Source of the DNA: Methylococcaceae bacterium
GTDB lineage: Bacteria; Pseudomonadota; Gammaproteobacteria; Methylococcales; Methylomonadaceae
Assembly (NCBI GenBank): GCA_030693065.1
Contig: JAUYBL010000036.1
Span: 1 to 64,000 of the forward strand
Length of the DNA stretch: 64,000 nt
Direction: 5' to 3'
Below are positions 53,223 to 63,521 of this stretch, piece by piece; position 1 is the stretch's first letter, and every line of letters begins with the position of its first letter. The position numbers were made by a program, and so were the translations under genes. The notes under the pieces were generated by a model. That model did not search any database. It was given only the letters and a program-made list of their open reading frames with translations, and had not been told where the DNA came from.

Positions 53223-56200
53223 GTGGATACAAAATTCTCTCCTTTGGCCTCGAAAGCGACGCCAGCACGATTACGCGAAATTCCTTATAACTACACATCG
53301 TTTTCTGACCGTGAAATCATTATCCGTTTACTGGGTGAAGAGAACTGGCAGATTTTAGAATCGCTTAGAGGTGAACGGGTCACCGGTCGCTCCGCAAAAA
53401 TGCTGTTTGAAGTTGTCGGCGATATTTGGGCCGTACAGCGCAATCCTTACTTAGAAGACGATCTACTCGATAACCGCAAACGCCGTAAAGCCTTGCTTGA
53501 GGCTTTGCGCCATCGTGTGCGGCAAATGAAGAAGCGTCAGAACGAGCTGGAGGCTGAACATCCTGATCGGGCGCAGCGGGTTTTGTTGTTAATCGAAGCG
53601 GCTACGCAAGCCATCAATGAGTTTGAAGCACATTTCGAGCGCACCCGGGAAATGCGCAAGAAAGCCTTGACGCTATTATCCAAACATACCCGTAAAGATA
53701 ATATTTGTTTTGATGGGTTCGCTCGCGTTTCGCATGTGACCGATGCCACCGACTGGCGGGTCGAGTATCCGTTTGTAGTGTTGTATCCGTGTAATGAGGA
53801 AGAAGTCGGCCACTTGGTGCGAGACTGTATTAAGTTGGGATTGACTATTATTCCGCGCGGCGGCGGCACTGGTTATACCGGTGGCGCCGTGCCGCTAACG
53901 CCCTATTCAGCAGTGATTAACACCGAAAAACTGATAGATATCGGCCGTATTGAATCCGCATCCAGCCTGCCGGGTATTGAGCAGACTTACGCAACCATTA
54001 ACACCGGGGCTGGTGTGGTGACAAGGCGTGTAATGGACATTGCAGAAAATGCCGGACTGGTCTTTGCCTGTGATCCAACGTCAGCCGATGCTTCTTGCAT
54101 TGGTGGAAATGTCGCGATGAACGCGGGCGGTAAAAAGGCCGTTCTCTGGGGAACTGCGCTGGACAATCTTGCCTCCTGGCGCATGGTAACGCCTGATGGT
54201 AATTGGCTGGAAGTTGAACGCTTTAATCACAATCTCGGCAAAATTCATAATCAAGACCAAGTCACTTTTTTACTGAAGCGTTACGATGCCAAAAAACGCC
54301 AATTGCTATCAGAAGAGCAACTGCTCATCCCCGGCACAGAATTCCGCAAGGGCGAGTTGGGCAAAGACGTTACCGACAAGTTTCTCGGCGGTTTGCCGGG
54401 CATACAAAAAGAAGGTTGCGACGGCATTATTACCTCCGCACGCTGGATCTTGCACAAAATGCCCGCGTTTACGCGTACCTTTTGTGTCGAGTTTTTCGGT
54501 CAAGTACGTGAAGCGGTACCGGCTATTGTCGAGATTCGCGATTATCTGGCGGCCTTGCCAAAAAGCGGCAGCACGCGGGTCATGCTGGCAGGGCTTGAGC
54601 ATTTGGATGAACGTTATGTCAAAGCCGTCGGCTATGCCAGTAAAGCCAAGCATCACGGTCAACCAAAAATGGTACTGATCGGTGACATTGTCGGCGATGA
54701 CGATAAACAAGTCGCGCTGGCGGCATCCGAAGTCGTGCGTTTATGCAACGCCCGCAATGCTGAAGGGTTTATTGCCGTCAGCCACGAAACGCGCAAAACC
54801 TTCTGGCTGGACCGCGCCCGCACTGCCGCCATTGCCAAACATACCAACGCCTTCAAAATCAATGAAGATGTCGTGATTCCGTTATCGCGCATGGGCGATT
54901 ATTGTGACGGCATCGAGCGCATCAATATCGAATTATCGCTACGCAACAAATTGCGCTTGTGTGAAGCGCTTATCGACTTATTGTCAGGCGACCTGCCCTT
55001 ACGCGCCTATGAAGACAACGTCGATAAAGACCAGCTGGTTGGTGACCGGCGCAGCCTGGCATTAACTGCGATTGCCGAAGTAAGTGACCGCTGGCAGTGG
55101 CTTTACAACAATCTGGATTTACCCTTGCAACAAGCCGAAGCGCTATTCAACGAAAAGAGCATTAACGCCTCCGAGCTGACTAATCGTACCGAACAACCAA
55201 CGCTGTTTCATCGCCTGCAAGATCATTCGCTGCGCGTGTCCTGGAAGCAGGAAATACTGCCACGCTTGCAGGAAATTTTTATCGGCGACAATTTCCGACC
55301 GGTTCTTGAGCGTATTGATGCAATACACAAAGAAATCTTACGTGGTCGGGTATTTGTCGCATTGCACATGCACGCAGGCGACGGCAATGTACATACCAAC
55401 TTGCCAGTCAACTCGGATCATTACGAGATGCTGCAAGAAGCCAACGCTGCCGTAGCGCGCATCATGATGCTAGCACGCTCTTTAGGTGGCGTAATCTCCG
55501 GCGAACACGGCATCGGCATTACCAAATATGAATTTTTGACCGACGCCGAATTGGCGAACTTTCATGCCTACAAGCAGCAAGTCGATCCGGAAGGCCGTTT
55601 TAATCGTGGTAAGTTGATGCCGGGGTCCGACTTGAGCGCTGCTTACACCACCTCATTTAGTTTGATGGGCTATGAATCGCTGATCATGCAACAAAGCGAC
55701 ATTGGTGCGATTTCGGATTCGATAAAAGATTGTCTGCGTTGCGGAAAATGTAAACCCGTCTGCGCTACGCATGTGCCGCAGGCTAATTTGTTGTATTCGC
55801 CGCGCAATAAAATTCTGGCGACGTCATTACTGATTGAAGCCTTCCTGTATGAAGAACAAACCCGGCGCGGTATTTCCATCACCCATTGGAAAGAATTTGA
55901 GGACGTAGCCGAGCATTGCACCGTTTGCCATAAATGCTTCAACCCGTGCCCGGTCGACATCGATTTTGGCGAAGTCTCTATGAACATGCGTAATCTATTG
56001 CGCAAAATGGGTAAGCAGAGTTTTAACCCGGTAAAAGCGGCGGCGATTGCCTTTTTATCTACCGGCAGGCCCAATAGCATTAAGATAATGCGCAAGCTAC
56101 TCATCGAGTGGTCTTACAAAGCACAACGAATCGGCAATTTTTTCCTTAGGCCCTGGGGCCGTAAACAACTTGCGCAGCCGCCCTCATCAACCGGCAAACC

Positions 56201-57134
56201 GGCAATGCGTGAGTATGTAATCCATTTCACCAACCAAAAAATGCCCGGCAAACTGCCATCGAAAACAGCACGGGCGCTGCTGGACATTGAAAGCGACCTG
56301 ATCGTGCCCATCATTCGTGACCGCGACAAAACCCGTACCGATTCCGAAGCCGTATTTTATTTTCCGGGTTGCGGATCTGAGCGTTTATTCTCCCAAGTCG
56401 GCCTGGCCACCCAAGCCATGCTTTATGAAATAGGCGTACAGACCGTGTTGCCACCCGGCTACTTATGCTGCGGCTATCCGCAACGCGCCGCCGGTCAATA
56501 CGACAAGGCCCAAAAAATTACTACCGACAATCGCGTATTATTTCATCGAGTCGCGAATACCTTAAATTATCTGGATATTAAAACCGTGGTGGTCAGTTGC
56601 GGCACTTGTCTGGATCAGTTGCTGGATTACGAATTCGACAAGATTTTCCCTGGCTGTCGGATGATTGATATTCATGAATATCTGCTGGAGAAAGGCGTAA
56701 AACTGGAAGGTGTTAACGGCACCCGTTACCTGTATCACGACCCTTGCCACAGTCCGATGAAGCAACAAGATCCCATGAAAACTGTCAATGCGCTGATTGG
56801 GGCACCGGTTAATAAATCCGAACGCTGCTGCGGTGAGTCGGGCACCTTAGCCGTAGCGCGGCCGGATATATCCACGCAAGTACGTTTCCGCAAAGCCGCC
56901 GAATTGGCAGAAGATACCAGCAAATTGCGCGCTGACGGCTACGACGGTAAAGTCAAAATGCTGACCTCTTGCCCTTCTTGTGTGCAAGGCTTACAACGTT
57001 TTCGAGACGACGGCGAGCAACTAGACGTGGATTATATTGTTGTAGAGATTGCCAAGCACGTGCTTGGCAAAGACTGGATGAAAACCTATGTCAAAAAAGC
57101 CTCAAAAGGCGGTATCGAGCGAGTGCTGTTGTGA
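53223..57134 (+). CDS. FAD/Fe-S D-2-hydroxyacid dehydrogenase (DUF3683-GlcD-CCG fusion)
   Basis: 1303 residues. N-terminal DUF3683 ([21 protein letters not shown], residues about 15-180). FAD_binding_4 domain with [19 protein letters not shown] (about 210) and [18 protein letters not shown] (about 300). FAD-oxidase C-terminal domain with [15 protein letters not shown] and [14 protein letters not shown] (about 715-765). Then two [4Fe-4S] motifs ([23 protein letters not shown] at about 840-905) and two CCG domains ([25 protein letters not shown]). It oxidises a D-2-hydroxyacid (lactate, glycolate or 2-hydroxyglutarate) and passes electrons through Fe-S centres; the exact substrate is not determinable. 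The start is GTG at 53223, no strong ribosome site visible. Confidence 0.88.
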   Translation: MDTKFSPLASKATPARLREIPYNYTSFSDREIIIRLLGEENWQILESLRGERVTGRSAKMLFEVVGDIWAVQRNPYLEDDLLDNRKRRKALLEALRHRVRQMKKRQNELEAEHPDRAQRVLLLIEAATQAINEFEAHFERTREMRKKALTLLSKHTRKDNICFDGFARVSHVTDATDWRVEYPFVVLYPCNEEEVGHLVRDCIKLGLTIIPRGGGTGYTGGAVPLTPYSAVINTEKLIDIGRIESASSLPGIEQTYATINTGAGVVTRRVMDIAENAGLVFACDPTSADASCIGGNVAMNAGGKKAVLWGTALDNLASWRMVTPDGNWLEVERFNHNLGKIHNQDQVTFLLKRYDAKKRQLLSEEQLLIPGTEFRKGELGKDVTDKFLGGLPGIQKEGCDGIITSARWILHKMPAFTRTFCVEFFGQVREAVPAIVEIRDYLAALPKSGSTRVMLAGLEHLDERYVKAVGYASKAKHHGQPKMVLIGDIVGDDDKQVALAASEVVRLCNARNAEGFIAVSHETRKTFWLDRARTAAIAKHTNAFKINEDVVIPLSRMGDYCDGIERINIELSLRNKLRLCEALIDLLSGDLPLRAYEDNVDKDQLVGDRRSLALTAIAEVSDRWQWLYNNLDLPLQQAEALFNEKSINASELTNRTEQPTLFHRLQDHSLRVSWKQEILPRLQEIFIGDNFRPVLERIDAIHKEILRGRVFVALHMHAGDGNVHTNLPVNSDHYEMLQEANAAVARIMMLARSLGGVISGEHGIGITKYEFLTDAELANFHAYKQQVDPEGRFNRGKLMPGSDLSAAYTTSFSLMGYESLIMQQSDIGAISDSIKDCLRCGKCKPVCATHVPQANLLYSPRNKILATSLLIEAFLYEEQTRRGISITHWKEFEDVAEHCTVCHKCFNPCPVDIDFGEVSMNMRNLLRKMGKQSFNPVKAAAIAFLSTGRPNSIKIMRKLLIEWSYKAQRIGNFFLRPWGRKQLAQPPSSTGKPAMREYVIHFTNQKMPGKLPSKTARALLDIESDLIVPIIRDRDKTRTDSEAVFYFPGCGSERLFSQVGLATQAMLYEIGVQTVLPPGYLCCGYPQRAAGQYDKAQKITTDNRVLFHRVANTLNYLDIKTVVVSCGTCLDQLLDYEFDKIFPGCRMIDIHEYLLEKGVKLEGVNGTRYLYHDPCHSPMKQQDPMKTVNALIGAPVNKSERCCGESGTLAVARPDISTQVRFRKAAELAEDTSKLRADGYDGKVKMLTSCPSCVQGLQRFRDDGEQLDVDYIVVEIAKHVLGKDWMKTYVKKASKGGIERVLL

Positions 57135-57156
57135 CAAAACTCGCGCGTTAACTTAA

Positions 57157-57190
57157 TAAAAAACACGTTAGCCTTATCGGGTTAACGTGT
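57157..57190 (-). terminator. Rho-independent terminator of the phoA-lipoprotein operon
   Basis: ACACGTTA (57163-57170) pairs with TAACGTGT (57183-57190), and on the minus strand the stem is followed by TTTTTTATT. It is oriented for transcripts arriving from the lipoprotein gene at 57380, from which it is now separated by the MITE-like element. Confidence 0.7.
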
Positions 57191-57248
57191 CATCGTATAA
57201 ATCATCTTTTCTACATGCCGAATCTGCTGGAAAGTTGATATTCAACTT

Positions 57249-57360
57249 AATACCAATCCCAATAAGTTTTTATTTAAAACCCTCATCCTAACCTTCTCCT
57301 TTATGCCCTATGGGTACGTTGGCGAAGGAATAGCATGTGAACTTATTGTGATTGGTATAA
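57249..57360 (+). mobile_element. MITE-like inverted-repeat element, copy 2
   Basis: Same ~113 bp element as 3944-4057 in opposite orientation. Its ends are TAATACCAATCCCAATAAGT and the reverse complement of TATACCAATCACAATAAGTT, an imperfect 20 bp terminal inverted repeat. Interior landmarks shared by both copies are CCTAACCTTCTCCTTTATGC and TACGTTGG. It sits between the lipoprotein gene and its terminator. No coding capacity. Confidence 0.75.
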
Positions 57361-57379
57361 GACTATTTAGCATGACGAA

Positions 57380-58135
57380 TTAATGATGATGATCATGACC
57401 CATTTGCGCTTGCACTTTAATAACAAAGGGGTCGTATTCTTTGTCGCCTAAGTCAGCAAAATCGATAATGTCATAGCCGGTGCTTGCTGTCGGCTGCCAG
57501 GGTGCTGAGTTTAAAGCATAGGCGTTCAATAGTTCGGTACGTTCTAAAAACCCTTCCTGCTGACGTTCGATCAGCATGGGCACACCTAAATCCATTCGCA
57601 TAACGATATGCCATTCGGTTTTGGCTACTTTTCCTTGATATTCGCGCGTCGGATAACCATCCGTCCATTCAATATCGCTGGCAGTGAGTTGCTCCAGTAG
57701 TTTTTGGTCCAGCAATAACGCCAGTTTTTGCCAGGTCGGTGACGCGTCTAGCATTCGCAAGTCATCCTCCTGAAACTCAATCGCCCGCTTATCAGCATGA
57801 TAGAGTTTACGGTGAATAACCGCTTGACCATCGCGCTGCCATAGCTCCCCCATACCGAGTTGCGGTCTTTCAATGTTGATCTGCTGAGTATCGCGCCAAA
57901 AACGCCAGGTGACTTTATCCGCATGTGTTTGCTGATCATCATGCTCATGGTCATGTTCTTCGCCTTCACGAGTTGTCGTGAATTCAGCGGCAACAGTGGG
58001 CAGGCTAGCTGAAGATAAATCGATGATTTTGTTGGCTGCAGAATGACTAACTGGTGCACCACTACAAGCGGCTAGAAAGGTCAGAATAACGAAAGCAGTC
58101 AGTTTGATTAAAATTTGGATAATAATTTTGGACAT
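57380..58135 (-). CDS. His-rich lipoprotein of unknown function
   Basis: 251 residues. Lipoprotein signal with lipobox LAAC (Cys at about 24). The mature protein has a His/Asp cluster (EGEEHDHEHDDQQTHADK, about 60) and ends in GHDHHH, suggesting metal binding, probably zinc. The middle is a strand-rich fold (TWRFWRDTQQINIERPQLGMGELW) without a known signature. The ATG at 58135 has AAAGGA 5-6 bases before it, so it beats 58183. It is 75 bases downstream of the alkaline phosphatase gene and probably cotranscribed, so it may supply or hold metal for that enzyme (inference). Confidence 0.72.
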   Translation of the reverse strand: MSKIIIQILIKLTAFVILTFLAACSGAPVSHSAANKIIDLSSASLPTVAAEFTTTREGEEHDHEHDDQQTHADKVTWRFWRDTQQINIERPQLGMGELWQRDGQAVIHRKLYHADKRAIEFQEDDLRMLDASPTWQKLALLLDQKLLEQLTASDIEWTDGYPTREYQGKVAKTEWHIVMRMDLGVPMLIERQQEGFLERTELLNAYALNSAPWQPTASTGYDIIDFADLGDKEYDPFVIKVQAQMGHDHHH

Positions 58136-58210
58136 GGATCCTTTATCTCTTGAGGATTGCTCAAAAAAAATCAGGGGCGACAAGCGCCCCTGGCTAGTTA
58201 TAACAAAGGT

Positions 58211-59830
58211 TTATCGACGACCATTCCAACCTAACACTTCGGCCATTACATGATAAATCACGTTTTGCTCTAAAGTGCCACGTACCAAATTGGCACCTGG
58301 GCCGTCAGCATAAATAGCGACATCTTCACCGGCATGAGTTTCTGATCCCATGGGTACAGTTGCTTCCTGTAGGTAATTCGGATTATTGGTGTCAACATCA
58401 GTTAAATCTGGGCGTAATTTGCTGCCCGCATACGGCGCAGCCACGGTACCTTCGTTAGCAGGATTAAATTCCTTACGCTGCAAGCCACCTGTCCAACCTG
58501 GACCATTGGCATAAGACAACGTGGTGTATGGCAGACCTAATGAATCCTTTGCAACAACTCCGTCCACTGCAGTTTTACCCAAAATCGCATTACCACGTGA
58601 TGGATAGCCAGCGATGGTAAACACATGGCTATGATCAGCTGTGACCAAAATCAACGTATCTTTGTCATTAGTCAGTTCTTTGGCTTTTTTCACTGCATCC
58701 GACAGCGCGACCGTATCGGTCAACGCGCGATAAGCGTTACCGGCGTGGTGAGCGTGGTCAATACGTCCGGCTTCAACCATCAGGTAGTAGCCCTTTTTAT
58801 TTTTTTGCAGGATCTTGATGGCTTTATCAGTCATCTCTGCTAAAGAAGGCTCGCCTGCTGCATCATTGGCACGATCAGCTTCATAACGCATATGCGAACG
58901 TTCGAACAGACCTAATAAATGATCGGTAGTGGCAGGATTGACAGCATCAAACTGCGCTTGGTTCCAGACAAAGTCTGAATTGTTGTAGTTAGATTTCCAC
59001 TCCAAGGTCAAATCGCGACCGTCAGCACGACGGCCTTTTTGACTTGGATACTCCGGATCATTGCTAGTGTTGGGCATAAAATAACTACGGCCACCACCCA
59101 ACGCGACTTCCAGGCCATCGCCGTATGGAAATTCAAGTAACTGACGAGCAATATCTTTAACAGTGGCACCCGCTGGCAGATTGCTATCTGCTTCCCAATC
59201 GCGGTCAGCAATATGCGCGTAGTTGACCGCAGGTGTGGCGTGAGTGAAACGAGCTGTGGTTACAACACCGGTCGACATGCCGCGTTCTTCAGCGCGTTCC
59301 AGAATGGTTTTAACACTGTGTGCGGCATTGACTTCTGCACTTTTCTCAATGCGCTGAATACCTTGGTCTACGGAAATAGCACCGTCGTTGGCTTTGATAC
59401 CCGCGACCATGGCAGTAGCAGTTGGTGCGGAATCAGATGTTTGTTGATTGGCACTAGCAGTAACCGAGTGCGCAATGTAGTTAAATTTTTCAAAGTTAAG
59501 ACGGTTGAATTCGCCATCACGTCCGTTGATTTGGCCTTCCAAAATCCGCGCCGCTGTGACTGTTGAGATACCCATGCCGTCGCCAACAAACAGAATCACG
59601 TTTTTTGCCTTGCGCAGTTCAGCTACATCCCTTTTGTTTACCAATACAGCTTGTTGGCCAACCTTAAACCATTCTGCTGCTGAAGTAGGCACCTGATTAG
59701 ATTGTTCTTGTTGAGGATGTCCATGCTCTTGATCTTTTCCATGATGATCATCTGCCACAGCACCCAACGATAATGTAACGCTGAATGCACCGACGACTGC
59801 TGCCAGCTTAGGTAGTTTGTGCTTTTTCAT
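58211..59830 (-). CDS. phoA: Alkaline phosphatase (PhoA family)
   Basis: Periplasmic metallo-phosphomonoesterase, 539 residues. The signal peptide (KLAAVVGAFSVTLSLGAVA) is followed by a His-rich segment (DDHHGKDQEHGHPQQEQ). Active-site motifs: ILFVGDGMGISTVTAARIL (first metal Asp), SDSAPTATAMVAG (nucleophilic Ser), VEAGRIDHAHHAGNA and VTADHSHVFT (metal His/Asp), and SETHAGEDVAIYADGPGA. The ATG at 59830 is used; a TTG at 59842 would add four residues, and neither start has a strong ribosome site. The enzyme releases phosphate for uptake. Together with ppk nearby it gives this region a phosphate theme. Confidence 0.93.
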   Translation of the reverse strand: MKKHKLPKLAAVVGAFSVTLSLGAVADDHHGKDQEHGHPQQEQSNQVPTSAAEWFKVGQQAVLVNKRDVAELRKAKNVILFVGDGMGISTVTAARILEGQINGRDGEFNRLNFEKFNYIAHSVTASANQQTSDSAPTATAMVAGIKANDGAISVDQGIQRIEKSAEVNAAHSVKTILERAEERGMSTGVVTTARFTHATPAVNYAHIADRDWEADSNLPAGATVKDIARQLLEFPYGDGLEVALGGGRSYFMPNTSNDPEYPSQKGRRADGRDLTLEWKSNYNNSDFVWNQAQFDAVNPATTDHLLGLFERSHMRYEADRANDAAGEPSLAEMTDKAIKILQKNKKGYYLMVEAGRIDHAHHAGNAYRALTDTVALSDAVKKAKELTNDKDTLILVTADHSHVFTIAGYPSRGNAILGKTAVDGVVAKDSLGLPYTTLSYANGPGWTGGLQRKEFNPANEGTVAAPYAGSKLRPDLTDVDTNNPNYLQEATVPMGSETHAGEDVAIYADGPGANLVRGTLEQNVIYHVMAEVLGWNGRR

Positions 59831-60168
59831 GTGTTGTACCAAAAAATTGATTACGGAGTAGTCAGCTTAACTTTTCAATGTGACGATTTCGTTAAACAGT
59901 TAGTTCAATTCCATATTTCAATCTGTTGGAGCATCGATAAAGAAAATACTGCAGCAGCCACTGTTTCACCAGCGAAATGGAAAACAGGGGTAGTCGATGG
60001 CTGCATGAAATGCCTCCCCTCACTATTGATGTTTAGGTATCTACACAACTTTTTTTCAACTTAAAAAACAATGAGTTGCAAAACAATTTCCTCCTTCTTC
60101 TGCTGAAGAAGGAGCTAACAGACTTATTTAGATGCTTATGCTATTAATGAGAAGACTTAGGCAAAAAC
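59831..60168. other. Intergenic stretch upstream of phoA
   Basis: 338 bases holding the phoA promoter region and the stem-loop described at 60091. I looked for a Pho box: CTGTTTAACGAAATCGTCAC on the minus strand has two half-site-like pieces, but at the wrong spacing, so it is not called. No gene is supported. Confidence 0.4.
60091..60114 (-). terminator. Stem-loop downstream of the CDP-alcohol phosphatidyltransferase gene
   Basis: CTCCTTCTTC-TGCT-GAAGAAGGAG, a perfect 10 bp stem with a 4-base loop. On the minus strand it is followed by GAAATTGTTTTG. Position 55 bases past the stop fits a terminator, though the T run is imperfect. Confidence 0.6.
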
Positions 60169-60681
60169 TCAGAATATCCGCGATATTTTTAACGTTGAAA
60201 TCATCAAGAAGCCCTGTATTAAAAATACCAGCGGCCAATAATTCAAACTGTTGGGGAATATGCTGAAAAGTAAGAAAAGAATTGGAAACAAAACGCCATT
60301 TACCGTAATAGGCACGCCTTCGAAACCCGCCCCTTCAGAGATGTTATAACGCGCCAATCGAAGCATACCGCAGGAGACAAAAAACAAAGACACGGCAATA
60401 CCCAAAATACCGGGTGAACTCATTGCGTAATATAACAATGCGGGGGCAACGCCAAACGATACCAAGTCAGACATGGAATCAATCTGTTTGCCAAACAGGT
60501 TTTTTTGGTGCAGTAAACCAGCTATTTTTCCATCCAACACATCAAACACCATCGCCAAAAACAGCAGCGCCGCGCTTAAATCATAATGGCCATCAATAGC
60601 CAGCAGAATTGAGAGTATGCCGCTGCATAGATTGCCGACAGTAAAAATATCGGCAAGTTTCATTAAACTTAAAATTTGCAT
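60169..60681 (-). CDS. pssA: CDP-alcohol phosphatidyltransferase, PssA-like
   Basis: 170-residue membrane protein with about five hydrophobic helices. NLCSGILSILLAIDGHYDL at the start and FDVLDGKIAGLLHQKNLFG plus KQIDSMSDLVSFGVAPALL match the phosphatidylserine synthase branch (CDP-diacylglycerol + L-serine). The family motif DGx2ARx8Gx3Dx3D is kept except that the Arg after Ala is Gly here (AGLL). It is shorter than E. coli-type relatives but near the Bacillus PssA length. The ATG at 60681 is chosen; 60702 is also possible. Confidence 0.8.
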   Translation of the reverse strand: MQILSLMKLADIFTVGNLCSGILSILLAIDGHYDLSAALLFLAMVFDVLDGKIAGLLHQKNLFGKQIDSMSDLVSFGVAPALLYYAMSSPGILGIAVSLFFVSCGMLRLARYNISEGAGFEGVPITVNGVLFPILFLLFSIFPNSLNYWPLVFLIQGFLMISTLKISRIF

Positions 60682-60847
60682 ATCGCACCCTGTAGTAAAC
60701 ATTGGAATGGGTATGTTGTAACAGGCGTTGGTTACAGTAATATTATTTATGCGTTAACGGCTGGGTGTAATTTGCAGATATTCCAATGCTCATCACCGAA
60801 TTATGAAAATCTCTAAAAACCATCCATTCATGGCAATAACATATTCA

Positions 60848-63019
60848 TCAGTCGGTATTCCGGTTAGCGCCGGATTTCTTTTTTTCTTTTTTATGAGACT
60901 TACTGGCTTTTGCTTCATCTAAACGCTTATTGGCTAATTTAATAAACGTTTCCTGGACACCTAATTGCTTATCTTTAGGTCGTAGCTGGATATAGTGCCC
61001 GTCAGCCTGCATCTCCCAAACACTGCGTTGATTGGTTAGTTGTACAGTTAATATTTGTCTTAAAACAGTTTGTAATTCAGGTTTTTGTACAGGCGTGACT
61101 ACTTCCACACGACTTTCCAGATTACGTTTCATGCAATCAGCCGAGCCGATAAAATATTCTTCTTCCCCGCCATTTTGAAAATAATAGATGCGGGAATGTT
61201 CTAAAAACCGCCCAACGATACTGATCACTCGCACGTTTTCAGAAACACAGGCAATACCCGGCCTTAATCGGCAAGTGTCACGAATAATCAGGTCAATTTT
61301 CACACCGGCCTGAGCGGCTTTATAAAGCGCGGCAGTAATATCCACATCTTCCAGCGCATTCATTTTGAACTGAATTAAACCGGGTAATGTTTCAGTATGC
61401 TTAGTGATTTCCCTGTCGATTTTCTCCAGCAGTTTGGACTTTAGCTTATTGGGGGCAATCAGCAGGTTTTGATAATTGCGCTTAGGTACCAGACCGGTGG
61501 TCAAGTAATTAAATAACTCGGTTAATTCTTCACCGATCTTTTGGTCGCAAGTCAGGATGCCTAAGTCGGTATAAAGCCGCGCCGTACCGGCGTGATAATT
61601 ACCCGTACCGATGTGAGCGTAACGACGCAGACCGTTATAGTCCTGCCGCACGACGTAAATGACTTTGCTGTGGGTTTTTAAACCGACCACGCCGTAAGTG
61701 ACATGGATACCAGCGCTTTCCATGCGATGCGCCCATTTGATATTGGCAGACTCATCAAACCGAGCTTTTAATTCAACGACAACGGCGACCTGTTTGCCGT
61801 TTAACGCAGCATCAATCAGGTATTGCACAATTTTGGTGCCCGCAGAGGTGCGATAAAGCGTCATTTTAATGGCTTGCACATTCGGATCGCGGCTGGCTTC
61901 TTTAACAAAGCGCTCGACCGTGGTGACAAACGATTCATAAGGATGCTGCAATAAAATGGAGCCTTGCTCGCGGATAGCGTGGAAGATATTTGGCACGCCA
62001 GCTAATTTAGGATGATCCACAGGATGGTGCGGTGGATCGAACAAATCGGGTCTGGAAATGCTGGCAATTTGAAACAAATCATTCATTGCCAGGCGCTGCT
62101 CAACAACAAAAACATCCTGTTCTTCATTAAGACCCAACTCTGCCGCCAACATGCCGCTTTGCAATTTTGCCATGGTTGAGGAAATTTCCAGGCGAATAAC
62201 TGGCGCAAACTTACGCTCGCGCAATTCTGACTCGATCATTTGCAACAAGTCATCGGCCTGCTCTTCATCTTGTTCGGTCATGGCGTTTCGTGTCACCCGA
62301 AACTGATCACAAAACACGATCCTCATGCCCGGAAACAGCAAATCCAGATTGTTGGTTATCAAATCTGCCAGACCAATAAAAAGGTGTTCATTACCTACCT
62401 GGATAAAGCGCGGCACGCTGGAACTAACCGGTACTTTTATGCGCACTAAAGTCATGTTACTAGACTCTAACCCGCTAACACCAACGAGTAAATTAAGTGA
62501 CAGGTTGGAAATAAACGGAAAAGGGTGCGCGGGATCAATCGCTTGCGGCGTAATCAGCGGAAAAATATTCTGAATATAATGCTCACGCATGGCTTGTTGC
62601 TGATCTTTAGCAAGCTCAACAAAAGGTAAAAAACGAATATTCTCTTTATTGAGTAACTCAATCAGCTGCGTCAATAGTTCTTGTTTTTTAGCTTCAAGCT
62701 CTCGCACCACGGCATAGCATTCAGTAATTTGCTGCTGCGGAGTACGGCCATCCACACTTAACTCACTAATCCCGGCACCGACCTGTTGTTTAAGGCCGCC
62801 AATCCGTTTCATAAAAAACTCATCCAGATTGGAGCTAACAATGGCAATAAACTTTACTCGTTCCAGCAATGGCGTGCGCTCATCTTCAGCTTCCCACAAC
62901 ACGCGTTTATTAAACTCCAGCCAGGTCAATTCACGATTGAGATACCAATCGGAAGCGTTAAGATCAACTCGCTCAGCTTTGGGTTCAGAGGGTATGGTTG
63001 GTTTAGGTTGTGTAGTCAT
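60848..63019 (-). CDS. ppk: Polyphosphate kinase 1
   Basis: 723 residues; builds polyphosphate from the gamma-phosphate of ATP and acts at the membrane. The N-terminal domain starts LNRELTWLEFNKRVLWEAEDE and has SSNLDEFFMKR. The catalytic half has QAIKMTLYRTS, VVVELKARFDE, THSKVIYVVR and YAHIGTGNYHAGTARLYTDLG (catalytic His region), then SADCMKRNLESRVEVVTPV. The C-terminus is Lys-rich (KSHKKEKKKSGANR), unusual but common as a tail. Length is normal (E. coli 688). Monocistronic, downstream of a repeat-filled gap. Confidence 0.95.
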   Translation of the reverse strand: MTTQPKPTIPSEPKAERVDLNASDWYLNRELTWLEFNKRVLWEAEDERTPLLERVKFIAIVSSNLDEFFMKRIGGLKQQVGAGISELSVDGRTPQQQITECYAVVRELEAKKQELLTQLIELLNKENIRFLPFVELAKDQQQAMREHYIQNIFPLITPQAIDPAHPFPFISNLSLNLLVGVSGLESSNMTLVRIKVPVSSSVPRFIQVGNEHLFIGLADLITNNLDLLFPGMRIVFCDQFRVTRNAMTEQDEEQADDLLQMIESELRERKFAPVIRLEISSTMAKLQSGMLAAELGLNEEQDVFVVEQRLAMNDLFQIASISRPDLFDPPHHPVDHPKLAGVPNIFHAIREQGSILLQHPYESFVTTVERFVKEASRDPNVQAIKMTLYRTSAGTKIVQYLIDAALNGKQVAVVVELKARFDESANIKWAHRMESAGIHVTYGVVGLKTHSKVIYVVRQDYNGLRRYAHIGTGNYHAGTARLYTDLGILTCDQKIGEELTELFNYLTTGLVPKRNYQNLLIAPNKLKSKLLEKIDREITKHTETLPGLIQFKMNALEDVDITAALYKAAQAGVKIDLIIRDTCRLRPGIACVSENVRVISIVGRFLEHSRIYYFQNGGEEEYFIGSADCMKRNLESRVEVVTPVQKPELQTVLRQILTVQLTNQRSVWEMQADGHYIQLRPKDKQLGVQETFIKLANKRLDEAKASKSHKKEKKKSGANRNTD

Positions 63020-63078
63020 GTTATTGATTAAGGCCGCGATGAAGAATTCAAGAGACTGGGAGAGAGATACCTAGGCCA

Positions 63079-63313
63079 GCGGGAACCTCGAAAAACCATT
63101 CACTTCGATAAACTCAGTACCCACAGGGCATAAATGCGAACGGTACATTACAAATCAATGAGTTCCGTTCATGGTCGACTGCACGGAAAGCCTGCCCCGC
63201 TTCATCGGGCATGCAGTAGGTACGACTCCAAGGATGGAGGAGGTAGAGCAACGCAAGGAGCAGTTGCCGAGAGCTTGTCGAACCATGATAGTAATGGGTT
63301 TTTCGAGGTTCCC
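63079..63313. repeat. Inverted-repeat-bounded element of 235 bp
   Basis: GGGAACCTCGAAAAACC (63079-63095) is an exact inverted repeat of GGTTTTTCGAGGTTCCC (63297-63313). Inside are GGGCATAAATGCGAACGG and a stable-looking hairpin around GCCCCGCTTCATCGGGC. Modules recur in the block at 52871-53058. It has no credible coding frame. It looks like a non-autonomous mobile or REP-type element. Confidence 0.65.
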
Positions 63314-63329
63314 CAAGCGCTTATTAAAT

Positions 63330-63440
63330 CCTTCGACAAGCTCCACCACAAGGGTGGTATAAGGACAGACAAACGGTAACTTATTGATTTAGTTTGTGGT
63401 GAGCGTGTCAAACGCTCTCCTGAGCGCAGTCGAAGGGCAT
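63330..63440. repeat. Modular palindromic repeat block, copy B
   Basis: CCTTCGACAAGCTCCACCAC, then TGGTGAGCGTGTCAAACGCTC and TGAGCGCAGTCGAAGGGCAT, the last being the exact inverted copy of 52873-52892. It forms part of the 63020-63573 gap, in which no gene is supported. Confidence 0.7.
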
Positions 63441-63521
63441 GAGCTAATTCGATTTGTTCAGCACTTACCTAGTTTTCTTGCCAGCATAAAGCTGATTTGT
63501 GACATAAATATGACAGATAAT

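Noticed and set aside
59831-59930. Pho-box-like sequence upstream of phoA
   Set aside because: The two half-sites are spaced about two bases too far apart and the first half has mismatches at key positions.
63163-63240. Weak resemblance to a c-di-GMP-I riboswitch (GGAAAGCC and GTAGGTA pieces)
   Set aside because: The order and spacing of conserved blocks do not match, the segment lies inside a repeat element, and no gene follows on that strand.
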